From an uncultured Eggerthellaceae bacterium (GTDB lineage Bacteria > Actinomycetota > Coriobacteriia > Coriobacteriales > Eggerthellaceae), in the NCBI GenBank assembly GCA_934670115.1, contig CAKUOV010000034.1, positions 1 through 25,649 of the forward strand: 25,649 bases of DNA, written 5' to 3'. Positions 8,323-15,253 of this stretch are shown here, in pieces. The notes beneath the pieces are model-generated. The model was not told the DNA's origin. It was given only the letters and a program-made list of their open reading frames with translations, and made no database searches. Both the position numbers and the translations under genes were made by a program. The first letter of the stretch is position 1. The number at the start of each line of letters is the position of its first letter.

Positions 8323-9432
8323 TTACTGCTCTTCGCTTGGTTCGCTTTCATTCGCAAACATTGCGGTAAACAAACGCTGCAAATCATCTTCATCCTTAAA
8401 TTCAATCTCAATTCGATTGCGCCCTTGGGAAGTCTTTACTTTAACCGTCGTATTCAATCGATCATGAAGGCTGCGAGCAACTTTCTTGTACGTCTTCGGA
8501 ACAGCGTTCTGTGCAGACGGCGCCTTCTTCTTAGGATCAAGCGACATCAAGCGTGCAAGATTTTCTGCTTCGCGTACAGAAAGCTTAGATTCAAGAAGCT
8601 TTTGCGTAAGCTTCATACGTCCCTCAGGTGTTGGGATAGAAAGAATCGCGCGGGCATGACCAGCGGTGATTTTCTCCTCATACAACAATTTCTGAGCTTC
8701 TTCAGGCAAATCCAGCAAACGAACCGCATTCGCAACCGTAGAACGTCCCTTGGAAACCATCTGAGCAACCTGAGATTGATTCAGATTTTTCTTATCCATA
8801 AGACGACGATACGCGTACGCTTCTTCTATAGGATTCAAATCAGAGCGCTGGATGTTCTCAATAAGGGCAAGCTCAAGCGTCTCTTCATCGTCCGCTTCTT
8901 TAATACGAACGGGTACTTCCGTTAAACCAGCCAACTTAGATGCGCGATAACGACGCTCACCCGCGATAATTTCATATTTGCCATCTTTAGGGCGAACCAA
9001 AATAGGCTGAAGCAGACCGTCTTTTTTAATTGACGAGGCAAGCTCTTCAAGCTCTTCTTTCTTGAAATTGATACGAGGCTGATTTTCATTCGGCTCAATC
9101 AAATCCAAAGAAAGCATGTCAGGAAGTTTATTCTCTTGTGCTTCCGCGATAGCTTTTTCCGGTTCAGAAGCAAGAACGGTTTGCGGCGCAGGAGTAACCA
9201 TTTTCTGCTCAACACGCACCGTGTTATCGATGATTTCTCCCGTTGAAGCATTGATACGCCCCATAGAAATACGTTCACGCGGCGGATTTTGCGCCGGTTG
9301 CTGTTGAGCGGGAATGGAGGGATTTATTTGAGCCGGTGCAGCCTGATGCTGCGGCTGTGGCTGCGCAGCAGATTCCTCATAAGAGCCTCCAAGCAACGAT
9401 CCAAGACCGCGACCAAGTGCATTCTTAGCCAC
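8323..9432 (-). CDS. parB: Chromosome partitioning protein ParB (Spo0J family)
   Basis: ParB binds parS, loads as a CTP-dependent sliding clamp and works with ParA to segregate origins. After the short conserved start AKNALGRGLGSLLGG comes a Q/P-rich disordered stretch (to about residue 105), then the ParB/Srx domain with GERRYRASK (CTP-binding motif) and LIENIQRSDLNPIEEA, then the helix-turn-helix NLNQSQVAQMVSKGRSTVANAVRLL, and a C-terminal dimerisation region. I chose the GTG at 9432 (369 aa) because GAGGTGA lies 6 nt upstream; a TTG two codons earlier is also open. It overlaps the end of parA by 8 nt, typical of a coupled parAB operon. parS sites occur on both sides of the pair. Confidence 0.96.
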   Translation of the reverse strand: MAKNALGRGLGSLLGGSYEESAAQPQPQHQAAPAQINPSIPAQQQPAQNPPRERISMGRINASTGEIIDNTVRVEQKMVTPAPQTVLASEPEKAIAEAQENKLPDMLSLDLIEPNENQPRINFKKEELEELASSIKKDGLLQPILVRPKDGKYEIIAGERRYRASKLAGLTEVPVRIKEADDEETLELALIENIQRSDLNPIEEAYAYRRLMDKKNLNQSQVAQMVSKGRSTVANAVRLLDLPEEAQKLLYEEKITAGHARAILSIPTPEGRMKLTQKLLESKLSVREAENLARLMSLDPKKKAPSAQNAVPKTYKKVARSLHDRLNTTVKVKTSQGRNRIEIEFKDEDDLQRLFTAMFANESEPSEEQ

Positions 9433-10456
9433 GAGCAATCACCTCTTTCGCAAGATCAACGTATGACTGCGCACCTTTGCCGGTTTGATCGTATTGCGTA
9501 ATAGGCAAGCCAAAACTAGGAGCCTCGGATAACTTCACCGTGCGAGGAATCATAGAATTAAATACAATACGACCGAAATACGACCGAACTTCCTCGGCAA
9601 CTTGCTTCGAAAGTGTGGTACGTCCGTCATACATCGTCAAAAGCACACCGTAAATATCCAAAGCAGGATTAAGGCGAGTTTTGACACGTTTCATTGAATC
9701 AAGAAGTTTTGTCACACCTTCCAATGCGTAGAACTCACACTGAATAGGAATAAGAAGCTTATCCGCAGCAACAAGAGCGTTCACGGTAAGCAAGCCCAAA
9801 GAAGGAGGACAATCAACGAAAATAAAATCATAACGCCCACGCAAGCGTCCCAAGGCATCTTTAAGCCTATTCTCACGCGCCATCTCGGTTACCAATTCAA
9901 CCTCGGCGCCCGCCAAATTGATAGTAGCAGGAAGAACATCGAGCCCTTGGCATACATCGGGGATAATCGCTTGCTCAACGGGAACATCATTAATCAAGAC
10001 ATCATAAACGCAGTTTTTTACCAAATTCTTCTCAATCCCAAGACCGCTTGAAGCGTTACCCTGCGGATCAAGGTCAACAAGAAGCACTTGTCTTCCAAGC
10101 TCACCAAGAGCAGCAGACAAGTTGATAGCAGTCGTTGATTTTCCAACGCCGCCTTTCTGATTAATGATTGCAATAATCTTTGTCTGCCCGATTACATGAG
10201 TAACAGGTGCTTTTTCGGTATAGGATTTCAACTGCGGATGAGCTACTTCAGGTTCTGCAGTTTGCTGGCTTCGTGGGGCACGCTCAACAACCTCTGGTTC
10301 ATTCCTATATGACGAAGGGGCAGGTTGTGCTTTCTCAAAAGAAGCATTTTGCGCGACCTCATTCACCGCTCTTTCCTGCTGTGCCGTATCCTCATGTTGA
10401 TTATTGATAGTCCCTGCTGCATTTTTTTCACGTCTCAGACCATCGAAAAAACCCAC
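9425..10456 (-). CDS. parA: Chromosome partitioning ATPase ParA (Soj family) with long N-terminal extension
   Basis: ParA is a DNA-binding ATPase that, with ParB, moves newly replicated origins. The deviant Walker A (KGGVGKST, residues 101-108), VLLVDLDPQGNAS, FVDCPPSLG and QCEFYALEG are present. The core is the usual Soj size, but residues 1 to about 90 form an extra segment rich in Q/E/N/A/P that looks disordered. No alternative start codon occurs just before the core. The GTG at 10456 has a strong GAGAGGAGG ribosome binding site 5 nt upstream, so the extension is probably real. A TTGAAG/TATACT promoter and a parS site lie immediately upstream. Confidence 0.95.
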   Translation of the reverse strand: MGFFDGLRREKNAAGTINNQHEDTAQQERAVNEVAQNASFEKAQPAPSSYRNEPEVVERAPRSQQTAEPEVAHPQLKSYTEKAPVTHVIGQTKIIAIINQKGGVGKSTTAINLSAALGELGRQVLLVDLDPQGNASSGLGIEKNLVKNCVYDVLINDVPVEQAIIPDVCQGLDVLPATINLAGAEVELVTEMARENRLKDALGRLRGRYDFIFVDCPPSLGLLTVNALVAADKLLIPIQCEFYALEGVTKLLDSMKRVKTRLNPALDIYGVLLTMYDGRTTLSKQVAEEVRSYFGRIVFNSMIPRTVKLSEAPSFGLPITQYDQTGKGAQSYVDLAKEVIARG

Positions 10457-10503
10457 ACGAGCCTCCTCTCACTAAAAAACACGTATCTATTGGTATTGTT
10501 GAA

Positions 10504-10532
10504 AGTATATGATTTCAACATCATAGCTTCAA
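10504..10532 (-). promoter_or_regulatory. parAB promoter (TTGAAG-N17-TATACT)
   Basis: On the minus strand, TTGAAG (10527-10532) and TATACT (10504-10509) are separated by 17 bp. This predicts transcription from about 10497 and a 40-nt leader before the parA GTG. A parS site begins 2 bp upstream of the -35. Confidence 0.55.
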
Positions 10533-10534
10533 CC

Positions 10535-10550
10535 TGTTTCACGTGAAACA
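10535..10550. promoter_or_regulatory. parS site 2, abutting the parAB promoter
   Basis: This is an exact TGTTTCACGTGAAACA in the rsmG-parA gap. It lies directly upstream of the -35 element of the predicted parAB promoter, a position suited to ParB autoregulation. Confidence 0.92.
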
Positions 10551-10642
10551 CCAAACACAAACCAGTACTCAGAAAAAGGCTAACGACAACCTTTGAAGGA
10601 ACCTTTACCCAAATACTGTAGTCAACCTTCGTCAATCCTCGA

Positions 10643-10658
10643 TGTTTCACGTGAAACA
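10643..10658. promoter_or_regulatory. parS site 3
   Basis: This exact TGTTTCACGTGAAACA lies about 90 bp from site 2 and 19 bp past the rsmG stop. The palindrome extends to 10639-10662. Together with site 2 it fills the 221-bp gap, which holds no gene. Confidence 0.92.
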
Positions 10659-10677
10659 TCGAAATAAAAATAAGAAA

Positions 10678-11325
10678 CTACAAAGGATTTCTCTGTGCTA
10701 TGCCGTTTCTACGCGGCAATTTAATAGAAGCATTCTTGAATTTCTCAAAAACAAGAATACGACGAAACGTCTCGTTGTCGGAAAGATAAAACCCGCGATC
10801 GGATACAAGGCGAAGACCTAATTTCTGTTCAAGCGAACAAGCATGAGCAAGCTCTTCCTCTTCCATGCGTGATTTATAACAGATGAATTGTCCACCAACC
10901 TTTAAGAGCGGAGAACCCAATTCAAGAAGAGAGCCTAATTGAGAGAGTGCACGAGCAGACAGAACTGAAAACTTCCCTTTCTTCTGAAGAGCCAACTCTT
11001 CAGCGCGTCCCGGAAATACCGTAATATTCGATAAACCAAGTTCCTGAGCAAACAGCTCAAGAAGAGCAGCCTTCTTTTTCACCGACTCAACAAGCATCGT
11101 TTCACGGCCCGTTTCAATAGCAATAGGAATACCAGGGAATCCCGCACCGGAACCTAAGTCACCATAAAGCCCTTCAGGTGCGTTTTCAAATTCAGGCAGC
11201 GCGGAAAGAGAGTCCTCAATATGCAATACTTGGGCCGATTCCCAAGAGACGATGCGAGTAATATTAGTTGTTTCGTTCGCTTTTACGACTAAATCGAGAT
11301 GCTTATTGAGCAATTCAGAATTCAT
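10678..11325 (-). CDS. rsmG: 16S rRNA (guanine-N7)-methyltransferase RsmG
   Basis: RsmG (GidB) makes m7G527 in 16S rRNA using SAM. The Rossmann SAM-binding motif GDLGSGAGFPGIPIAIE, preceded by the family's N-terminal LVVKANETTNIT and HIEDSLSAL segments, is clear. RALSQL follows further on. The ATG at 11325 (215 aa) has AGAGG 6 nt upstream; an upstream extension of 19 residues would run into the terminator hairpin and is rejected. The gene sits between the yidC-jag operon, closed by that terminator, and parAB, as in many Gram-positive origins. Loss of this gene is known in other bacteria to cause low-level streptomycin resistance. Confidence 0.95.
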   Translation of the reverse strand: MNSELLNKHLDLVVKANETTNITRIVSWESAQVLHIEDSLSALPEFENAPEGLYGDLGSGAGFPGIPIAIETGRETMLVESVKKKAALLELFAQELGLSNITVFPGRAEELALQKKGKFSVLSARALSQLGSLLELGSPLLKVGGQFICYKSRMEEEELAHACSLEQKLGLRLVSDRGFYLSDNETFRRILVFEKFKNASIKLPRRNGIAQRNPL

Positions 11326-11360
11326 GGGGACCTCTCTATTACAGTTCGCCCTATTATGAC

Positions 11361-11391
11361 AAAAAAAGAGGGTCTGAAACATCAGACCCTC
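11361..11391 (-). terminator. Intrinsic terminator after khpB/jag
   Basis: A 9-bp perfect stem (GAGGGTCTG / CAGACCCTC) with a 6-nt loop is followed on the minus strand by seven T. It ends the rpmH-rnpA-yidD-yidC-jag transcript before rsmG. Confidence 0.88.
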
Positions 11392-11413
11392 AATAAAGCT
11401 CTATTTTTCTTTT

Positions 11414-11932
11414 TTATCGCGGGTAGATAACCACGTGACGAGAAGGACCCTCATCTTCCGATTCAGTCTCAACACGGTCGTCATCGCGAAGAGCCACATG
11501 AACAAGACGACGCTCATAAGGAGTCATGGGACGAAGCTTCACGCTACGATGCTCACGTGCCGCGCGATTTGCAGCGGAATGGGCAATGGACTCAATCTTC
11601 GCGCGCTGACGAGATTTATAACCCTCAACGTCAATAACAACCGGATAACGGAAACCCAACTTCCTAACCAAGATTGCAGAAATCAAGAACTGCAAACTTT
11701 CAAGTGTCTTGCCATGGCGACCGATAAGAACAGCGGTGTCGTCACCGGTAATATCAAGAATTAACTCCCCTTCGTCACCTTCATATTCGTCGATAGTGAT
11801 ATCGCCAACCGAGAAATATTGAATGATGTCTTTGATGACCGTAATGGCGGTATCGGCAATAAAATCAAGTTCCTCATCGGTCACTTCTGCAGGCTCATCT
11901 ACGATGTCTGCGTTTTCAAATTCTTCAGACAT
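11414..11932 (-). CDS. khpB: RNA-binding protein KhpB/Jag (KH + R3H domains)
   Basis: This 172-residue protein has a single-strand RNA-binding KH domain with the GxxG loop as GRHG (LIGRHGKTLESLQFLI), followed by a C-terminal R3H domain with MTPYERRLVHVALRDDDRVETES and SRHVVIYPR. The usual Jag_N domain is missing; instead residues 1 to about 45 are acidic. In Firmicutes KhpB pairs with KhpA and affects cell elongation and RNA stability. Its place directly after yidC (18 nt apart) is the conserved 'jag' position. The ATG at 11932 is followed by the intrinsic terminator at 11361-11391, so it is the last gene of the rpmH operon. Confidence 0.93.
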   Translation of the reverse strand: MSEEFENADIVDEPAEVTDEELDFIADTAITVIKDIIQYFSVGDITIDEYEGDEGELILDITGDDTAVLIGRHGKTLESLQFLISAILVRKLGFRYPVVIDVEGYKSRQRAKIESIAHSAANRAAREHRSVKLRPMTPYERRLVHVALRDDDRVETESEDEGPSRHVVIYPR

Positions 11933-11950
11933 GATTGCTCCTTACCTACA

Positions 11951-12724
11951 TTAATGTTTCTTGGTCGGACGAGGCTTCTTAACCTTACGGGTTACATTCA
12001 CTTCAGAGGGCAGCTCGTAAGCAGGTGCTTCAGTTTCTGCATCCTTCTTTTCGATGACGCGCATAGAGATTTGCTGCTGAGCAATAGCCAGCAAAGAGGA
12101 AGCACCCCAGAACAGAAGAACGCCAGCGGGAGAGCTCCAACCAATCCAAATCATCATAATGCTCATCACCACAACCATAATAAGCGTCATTTTCTTCTGT
12201 TGCGGATCCTGCGACTGATTCTGCATGAGCAGTGTAGGAATAAACGTGCATAAAGCGAAGATAGCCAGCAAAACGATGTACGGAATAAACGTAGGTACAT
12301 TAATGGCAAAAGCGTCCGCCGGCGTAAGCGTCAAGTCGGGAACCAGATGGAAAAACACATAGTTCGTCGTGTCGGACACGCGCTCAGACATCTCGCGGAG
12401 TACCTGGAACAAAGCAATAAAGATAGGCATCTGGATAAGCATAGGCACGCAACCCGCAAGAGGATTGAACTTTGCCTGAGCATACAGCTTTTGAGTTTCC
12501 TCGTTCTGACGTTGAACATCGTCAGGGAATCTCTCTTTGATCTGGGTGATCAACGGCTGAATCTTGCGCATGTTATACGAAGATTTCGACTGCGTGTACA
12601 TCAAAGGAGTAATCGCAGCACGGAAAATCAACGTAATGATGATAATCGCAAGACCCCAGTCACCACAGATGTTGTAGAACGCCTGGATGACCCAGAATAT
12701 GAAGTCCTTAAACGCTTCCCACAT
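11951..12724 (-). CDS. yidC: Membrane protein insertase YidC/OxaA (Gram-positive type)
   Basis: YidC inserts and folds membrane proteins, alone or with SecYEG. This is the short form without the large periplasmic domain. The first helices contain WGLAIIIITLIFRAAITPL with the conserved intramembrane Arg. A cytoplasmic hairpin follows (QPLITQIKERFPDDVQRQNEETQKLYAQAKFNPLAG is the classic YidC segment, split across two strands of text here only by naming its ends), then further TM helices and a basic tail (KVKKPRPTKKH) typical of ribosome contact. I chose the ATG at 12724 (257 aa), which has AAGGAAAG upstream. No lipobox cysteine is seen at the N-terminus. It lies 43 nt after yidD. Confidence 0.95.
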   Translation of the reverse strand: MWEAFKDFIFWVIQAFYNICGDWGLAIIIITLIFRAAITPLMYTQSKSSYNMRKIQPLITQIKERFPDDVQRQNEETQKLYAQAKFNPLAGCVPMLIQMPIFIALFQVLREMSERVSDTTNYVFFHLVPDLTLTPADAFAINVPTFIPYIVLLAIFALCTFIPTLLMQNQSQDPQQKKMTLIMVVVMSIMMIWIGWSSPAGVLLFWGASSLLAIAQQQISMRVIEKKDAETEAPAYELPSEVNVTRKVKKPRPTKKH

Positions 12725-12767
12725 TTTCTTTCCTTTCTCATATATACCAAAGAGGTACCACGACTCG

Positions 12768-13022
12768 TCAGGGAACAGGATCGTAGCCATGGCCGCCCCC
12801 CGGACGGCAACGTGCAACTCGTTTCACGGTAAGAACCAAACCTTTGCAGAAACCATATTTCCTGAAAGCTTGCAGCCCATACTGCGAACATGTGGGGACA
12901 AATCGACAACAAGGAGGAAAAAGAGGAGAAATAATAATGCGGTAGAACATGATCAAACCAATAGCGATCTTGCAAGGAATCGCCTTAATAAATGCGATGA
13001 TTTTATTGCTTGGTTCAACCAT
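12768..13022 (-). CDS. yidD: Membrane protein insertion efficiency factor YidD
   Basis: This 84-residue protein has the full YidD signature: an N-terminal amphipathic/hydrophobic helix, then FYRIIISPLFPPCCRFVPTCSQY and HGYDPVP near the C-terminus, including the conserved cysteines. YidD is a small membrane-associated protein thought to help YidC-dependent insertion. It lies between rnpA (19 nt upstream) and yidC, its conserved place. The ribosome binding site before the ATG at 13022 is weak (AGGTAG, overlapping the rnpA stop), so translation may be coupled to rnpA. Confidence 0.95.
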   Translation of the reverse strand: MVEPSNKIIAFIKAIPCKIAIGLIMFYRIIISPLFPPCCRFVPTCSQYGLQAFRKYGFCKGLVLTVKRVARCRPGGGHGYDPVP

Positions 13023-13041
13023 GGTTTACCGACAACACTAC

Positions 13042-13368
13042 CTATATACGCCCCGCAACCGATTCAATATCGGCATACACCTGGGAAAAAGGAACAGAAA
13101 GTATCTTCGGTTTAGCCAAAAATACAATATCAACGCCTTTTTCATGAAGGTGCAATTGGCGGCATATCTCCCTCATACGGCGCTTTGCCCCATTGCGCCA
13201 TACAGCATTTCCATTCTTTTTTCCCGCAACAAAAGCAACACGGCCGCCGGAAGACTCCGTGCGACCGCATTCTTTTGATGAAACTATAAGCGTGACGTTA
13301 GGTGTATGAATACGCCTACCACGTGAAAAAAGATTCGAAATATCTGTGCTGGATTTAATGATATCCAA
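13042..13368 (-). CDS. rnpA: Ribonuclease P protein component
   Basis: RnpA is the small basic protein subunit of RNase P, which trims tRNA 5' leaders. The family motif appears as WRNGAKRRMRE (the RNR motif), with the preceding SGGRVAFVAGKKNGNAV strand. I chose a TTG start at 13368 (108 aa), because AGAGGG lies exactly 6 nt upstream and the product MDIIKSSTDISNLFSRGRR aligns with the usual RnpA start. The frame also opens at a TTG at 13392 inside the rpmH end, but no ribosome binding site supports it. The gene follows rpmH by 14 nt and precedes yidD. Confidence 0.92.
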   Translation of the reverse strand: MDIIKSSTDISNLFSRGRRIHTPNVTLIVSSKECGRTESSGGRVAFVAGKKNGNAVWRNGAKRRMREICRQLHLHEKGVDIVFLAKPKILSVPFSQVYADIESVAGRI

Positions 13369-13382
13369 CGCAAACCCTCTAT

Positions 13383-13517
13383 TTACACGCAAAGATGCTT
13401 ACGGCCCTTGGCGCGACGAGCAGCCAGCACAGCACGACCACCCTTGGTGGCCATACGAGCACGGAAACCGTGAGTCTTAGCACGCTTACGCTTATTCGGT
13501 TGATAAGTGCGCTTCAT
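13383..13517 (-). CDS. rpmH: 50S ribosomal protein L34
   Basis: The 44-codon frame gives the unmistakable L34 protein, starting MKRTYQPNKRKRAKTHGFRA, with GGRAVLAARRAKGRK near its end. L34 sits in the large ribosomal subunit near 23S rRNA. The ATG at 13517 has a GAAGGG site 8 nt upstream and a consensus promoter about 40 bp further up. It is the first gene of the rpmH-rnpA-yidD-yidC-jag operon and marks the left border of the origin region. Confidence 0.97.
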   Translation of the reverse strand: MKRTYQPNKRKRAKTHGFRARMATKGGRAVLAARRAKGRKHLCV

Positions 13518-13553
13518 TTTTAATCCCTTCTACCTTTATAGAATAGCCCTGAA

Positions 13554-13581
13554 ATTATATATCACCAGTTTTTTCTGTCAA
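13554..13581 (-). promoter_or_regulatory. Consensus promoter of the rpmH operon (TTGACA-N16-TATAAT)
   Basis: The minus strand carries a perfect -35 TTGACA (13576-13581) and a perfect -10 TATAAT (13554-13559), 16 bp apart. The predicted 5' leader is about 30 nt. This is the strongest promoter in the window by consensus. Confidence 0.85.
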
Positions 13582-14328
13582 TACATTTTTTCGACGCGAG
13601 CAATAAAACTGCACTTCAAAAAGCTTTTTCATTCAGCTGAAAAACTTGCAGTCATTCACATAAGACAACATATCGAATAAAAGTAAAGGCTTACCACAAC
13701 ATATTGATATCACCAGGTTTTCAGAAGCTCCCTGATCATGATTTTTCGTATTCCCGACGGTGAAAATGCGTTTTTCAACATTTTTTCTTTCCTTGAAATT
13801 TCTGAAAAGAAAAACTTTTCAACAAGTTTTTTCCAAATTTGTGAAAACTTCTGAAAAAGATTGAATGAAATTGTTGAAAATTGGGAAAACTCTGAAAACA
13901 GGGATGAAAAAGAAGCAAAACCCCACGTAAATCGTTTTTCAACCGACTGAAAAAAGAGTGAATATCTTTTTGCGCGCTTATTTTTTCCACCTGGGGAAAC
14001 AGATAATTTATTACGTTTTACCTGGGAAAATACAAAAGTTAAAAACTTTTTCATCATTGAAAAACACAACTTTCGAAGCAGATATCAACTTTTGTTCGCT
14101 CTTTGGCGAAAACTATCGAAGTCGAACTGGGGAAACGTAGTTTTCATAGGTGTCAAGGAGTTTTTTTCAACACACAAAAATTTTTTTCACCGTTGAATTT
14201 CAAAGTTTTTCCTGAATTTTCAACAAGTTTCGAATATTTAGTGGAAAACTTCGAAAAACCAACGTCAAACCCGAAAAAAAGGTAGGCTATGGAAAAAATA
14301 TTCGACACTTGCTTTCGAAGCACTCCGG
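13582..14328. other. Candidate oriC, upstream part, with TTTTCAACA-type DnaA boxes
   Basis: About 750 bp without a credible gene, AT-rich and full of TTTTC/GAAAA words. Exact TTTTCAACA occurs at 13772-13780, 13816-13824, 14164-14172 and 14217-14225 on the plus strand and at 13872-13880 on the minus strand. Near relatives are TTTTCAACC (13936-13944), TTTTCCACC (13983-13991) and, on the minus strand, TTTTCCACT (14240-14248) and TTTTCACAA (13839-13847). The word CTGGGGAAAC occurs twice (13991-14000, 14127-14136). Leftward and rightward genes diverge here and dnaA is adjacent, so an origin is expected. The boxes differ from TTATCCACA at positions 3 and 6. Confidence 0.7.
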
Positions 14329-14356
14329 TTGAATCCTTTTTTTCCGCCCATATAAT
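14329..14356 (+). promoter_or_regulatory. Promoter of the ATPase gene and probably dnaA (TTGAAT-N16-TATAAT)
   Basis: TTGAAT (14329-14334) and a perfect TATAAT (14351-14356) are 16 bp apart. The predicted start is near 14363, with a leader of about 52 nt before the TTG at 14415. I see no promoter in the 62-bp gap before dnaA. Confidence 0.6.
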
Positions 14357-14414
14357 GGAAGGCATACAAAACACTGTACAAGAACAACCTGTTTGAAGAG
14401 AAACGACTTTTTCA

Positions 14415-15191
14415 TTGGAAAACGCAACACTACAAAACGAAACACCTGGTGAAAACAAGGAATTTGACTTCAATTACGTGCATACGCCTGCGCGCGTAGC
14501 GTGTTACGACAGCCTTATGACTGCGCCGCGCATCACGGAGATTGCTCCAGGACCCACCGCTGAATACATTGAGCACCTAACAACAACCATATATGAGCAA
14601 TCTCATATGGCCGGCGGGAGCATTCCCTACACAACCATCAGAGAAGTTTCTGAAAATTTCATTCACGCGCGGTTTTCAGAAATAATCGTTTCCATTCTTG
14701 ACCAGGGCAATACCATTCGATTCGCCGATCAAGGCCCGGGAATTCCCCAGAAAGAAAAAGCGCAGATGCCGGGCTTTTCATCTGCTGTTGAGCCCATGAA
14801 GCGCTATATCCGTGGCGTAGGATCGGGCTTGCCCCTTGTCCGGGAGTTCCTTAACTCAGCACATGGCACTATCACCATAGAGGACAACATCAAAACGGGA
14901 GCCGTAGTAACTATCAGTTTGAATCAAAAGCAAGAGGAAAAACCGGTTAAAAAGGAAGAATCTCCCGTTCAAACACCTTCCCCCGTTTTAACTGAACGAC
15001 AAAAAACTATTATGAAGATACTAGCAAGCCAAGGGCTTTTAGGTGTCAGCAAAATCTCCGACTTCGCTGATATTCCGGTATCGTCTTGCAGCAACGAACT
15101 GGCAAAACTGCAAGAAGCAAGTATCGTTGAAATGGTGGGCAAGAAGCGCCAACTCACCGATTACGGTAAGAAAATTTGTCAGCAAATATAG
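14415..15191 (+). CDS. GHKL ATPase domain fused to a winged-helix domain, function unknown
   Basis: The 258-residue protein has a histidine-kinase-like (GHKL) ATP-binding fold: N box REVSENFIHA (E77, N81), G1 box DQGPGI (D105, G107, G109) and G2 box GVGSGLPLV (134-142). No phosphoacceptor His domain or transmembrane helix precedes it, so it is not an ordinary sensor kinase. A charged linker (about 171-190) joins it to a C-terminal winged helix (about 192-258: ERQKTIMKILASQG ... NELAKLQEASIVEM ... QLTDYGKKI), MarR-like in character. The frame starts with TTG at 14415 with only a weak ribosome binding site; internal GTG or ATG starts at about residues 22 and 35 are possible. It lies between the origin and dnaA, 62 bp before dnaA and probably cotranscribed. 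An ATP-dependent regulator of dnaA or initiation is inference. Confidence 0.85.
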   Translation: MENATLQNETPGENKEFDFNYVHTPARVACYDSLMTAPRITEIAPGPTAEYIEHLTTTIYEQSHMAGGSIPYTTIREVSENFIHARFSEIIVSILDQGNTIRFADQGPGIPQKEKAQMPGFSSAVEPMKRYIRGVGSGLPLVREFLNSAHGTITIEDNIKTGAVVTISLNQKQEEKPVKKEESPVQTPSPVLTERQKTIMKILASQGLLGVSKISDFADIPVSSCSNELAKLQEASIVEMVGKKRQLTDYGKKICQQI

Positions 15192-15253
15192 CGAAACATA
15201 AGGATTCAACGAATAAAGAACCATAACGACAAACACCATTAAAGGTTTGCACC

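Noticed and set aside
13313..13330. A further parS-like site near ACCACGTGAAAAA in rnpA
   Set aside because: Only the right half matches; the left half has 2 of 6 expected bases, so it is likely chance within coding sequence.
13582..14328. CRISPR array or mobile-element ends in the repetitive origin DNA
   Set aside because: Repeats are 9-10 bp, irregularly spaced and on both strands, with no uniform spacers, no transposase and no target duplication.
13710..14473. Two minus-strand open frames (119 and 106 codons) in the origin
   Set aside because: They are made of Phe/Lys/Ser runs that arise from TTTTC/GAAAA repeats, and no ribosome binding site or family was seen.
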